From contig DONH01000352.1 of NCBI GenBank assembly GCA_003509235.1, positions 1 through 7,619 on the forward strand: a DNA stretch of 7,619 bases, in the 5' to 3' direction. This document shows, piece by piece, positions 6,560 through 7,619 of this stretch. The position numbers and the translations under genes are program-made. Source of the stretch: Planctomycetaceae bacterium. GTDB taxonomy: Bacteria > Planctomycetota > Planctomycetia > Pirellulales > UBA1268. Numbering within the stretch: position 1 is the stretch's first letter; each line of letters begins with the position of its first letter. The notes under the pieces were generated by a model. The model was not told the DNA's origin, made no database searches, and was given only the letters and a program-made list of their open reading frames with translations.

Positions 6560-7619
6560 TTAGCCGTCTATTTCAATTGACCGAAGACTGTCACGAAGAA
6601 TCCTGCCGTATTCGTATTTTCCTGGACATACGAACGTACAGAGCGCTAAATCTTCTTCGATTAATTCTAGACAGCCAAGCCTTTGCGACTGCTCGGTATC
6701 TCCGACAATTAAGGATCGAAGAAGTTGTGTGGCTAAAATATCGAGTGGCATGACTTTTTCATAACTGCCAATCGGGACCATTGCACGTTTACTACCACCC
6801 GTTGAGGTGGTCAGGGCAAATTGAGCACCTTTCGTAAATGCTGATGCGAAGGCATTTGTGACGCTAAACTGATTAAAACCAGGCTTTTGCCAGCCAAGGA
6901 ACTCTCGGAAATCACCTTCCTCAAGAACCGAAATCTGGTTATTAAAGCGTCCTAAATAATCGACAGGCTCCACTGCTCGTCTGCCAGACAGAACACTCCC
7001 AGATACTATTCTCAATTTCTTGTCAGGTACGCATCTGCCACCAACTAATTCAGTGATGCTTGCACCCATTTGTGTTTTCAGAATTTTAGGATCCGTGACT
7101 CCTGGGCCACAAATTCCGGCATAACGTTCACAGTCAATACGACCAGTTGAAAAGAGATGTCCAATCACACTAACGTCTTGATACCCGATATGCCAAGCAG
7201 TTTTGTTTGGACCAACGGGATCCACGAAGTGAATATGAGTGCTTGGCAGACCCGCAGGATGTGGACCCTCAAAAATCTGATAGTGAATGTTCGGATGGTC
7301 TATCGGGCGAACATCTGTTTCGCTGGATAGACAAACATGAACGTTATTAGAAAGAGCTGCTAGAGCCAACACGCCCTGAATAAACGCATCTTCCTTTTCC
7401 TTCATAATGACACGAGGATGAGGCGCTAATGGCTCTGTATCTATGGCAGTCACAAAAATAGCGGCTGGCAACGAATCGACTCGTGGCACTTTGCCGTAAG
7501 GACGCGTCCTAAAAGCCGTCCAAAGACCTGATTCTAAAAGCACCTCAATGACGGGCTCACGAAGAGAACGATTGCTCGCAGTAGCTTTTGCAAATGTTTT
7601 TTCTTCATTACCATCTACA
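6560..7619 (-). CDS. nqrA: Na+-NQR subunit A, 5' end outside the window
   Basis: NqrA is the cytoplasmic subunit of Na+-NQR, which lacks transmembrane helices and is implicated in ubiquinone binding. The frame is open from the right edge (7619) to the TAA at 6560-6562, giving 352 visible codons; family length is about 445, so roughly the first 95 residues are missing. An in-frame GTG at 7543 is an internal valine, not a start: family homology (conserved [11 protein letters not shown] follows, and [14 protein letters not shown] precedes) continues through it. Recognisable blocks in order are [50 protein letters not shown] and, near the C-terminus, [18 protein letters not shown] with its two cysteines. 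Presence of nqrA first in the cluster separates this operon from rnf. The operon promoter must lie beyond the window. Confidence 0.97.
   Translation of the reverse strand, partial: VDGNEEKTFAKATASNRSLREPVIEVLLESGLWTAFRTRPYGKVPRVDSLPAAIFVTAIDTEPLAPHPRVIMKEKEDAFIQGVLALAALSNNVHVCLSSETDVRPIDHPNIHYQIFEGPHPAGLPSTHIHFVDPVGPNKTAWHIGYQDVSVIGHLFSTGRIDCERYAGICGPGVTDPKILKTQMGASITELVGGRCVPDKKLRIVSGSVLSGRRAVEPVDYLGRFNNQISVLEEGDFREFLGWQKPGFNQFSVTNAFASAFTKGAQFALTTSTGGSKRAMVPIGSYEKVMPLDILATQLLRSLIVGDTEQSQRLGCLELIEEDLALCTFVCPGKYEYGRILRDSLRSIEIDG

Noticed and set aside
7541..7543. GTG as a possible start of nqrA
   Set aside because: The frame remains open and homologous to NqrA upstream through 7619, so this codon is an internal valine; the gene is truncated by the window edge.

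Overview
This window carries one long leftward (minus-strand) operon encoding the sodium-pumping NADH:quinone oxidoreductase (Na+-NQR). In transcription order it reads nqrA (5' end cut off at the right edge), nqrB, nqrC, nqrD, nqrE, nqrF, then two maturation genes, apbE (flavin transferase) and nqrM (iron-sulfur maturation factor). The genes are packed tightly: nqrB and nqrC abut (TAA directly followed by GTG), nqrC/nqrD, nqrD/nqrE and nqrF/apbE are 2 nt apart, and apbE/nqrM overlap as ATGA. Only nqrA/nqrB (51 nt) and nqrE/nqrF (67 nt) have real gaps.

As a machine, NqrF oxidises NADH in the cytoplasm (FAD, 2Fe-2S). Electrons then pass to the intramembrane iron-sulfur centre held by cysteines of NqrD and NqrE, on to the covalent FMN of NqrC, the covalent FMN of NqrB and riboflavin, and finally to ubiquinone, with Na+ moved outward. 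ApbE attaches FMN to threonines of NqrB and NqrC, and NqrM is needed to build the NqrD/NqrE metal site. The complex and both dedicated maturation factors are therefore made from one locus. Every redox-ligand position I could identify is present. The only departures from consensus are an Ala in place of Ser in the NqrC flavinylation motif and an Asn in place of Asp beside the ApbE histidine motif.

The left end (about 1-570) holds two small unrecognised genes, divergent from each other across a roughly 100-nt AT-rich spacer. One is a 60-codon minus-strand gene with an excellent Shine-Dalgarno sequence, encoding a hydrophilic protein. The other is a plus-strand gene for a two-helix membrane protein that converges on nqrM. 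No RNA genes, CRISPR arrays, insertion sequences or long repeats were seen, and no gene-free stretch exceeds 300 nt.

The organism is a Gram-negative-type respiring bacterium, probably marine or otherwise Na+-dependent, with moderate AT bias. The gene order is like that of gammaproteobacteria such as Vibrio, but the NqrB wording (for example LALLPC followed by YNTGYQA) reminds me more of Planctomycetota/PVC proteins. That assignment is an impression from memory, not a computed placement. I see no undescribed multi-gene system here; the least explained items are the two small genes at the left edge.
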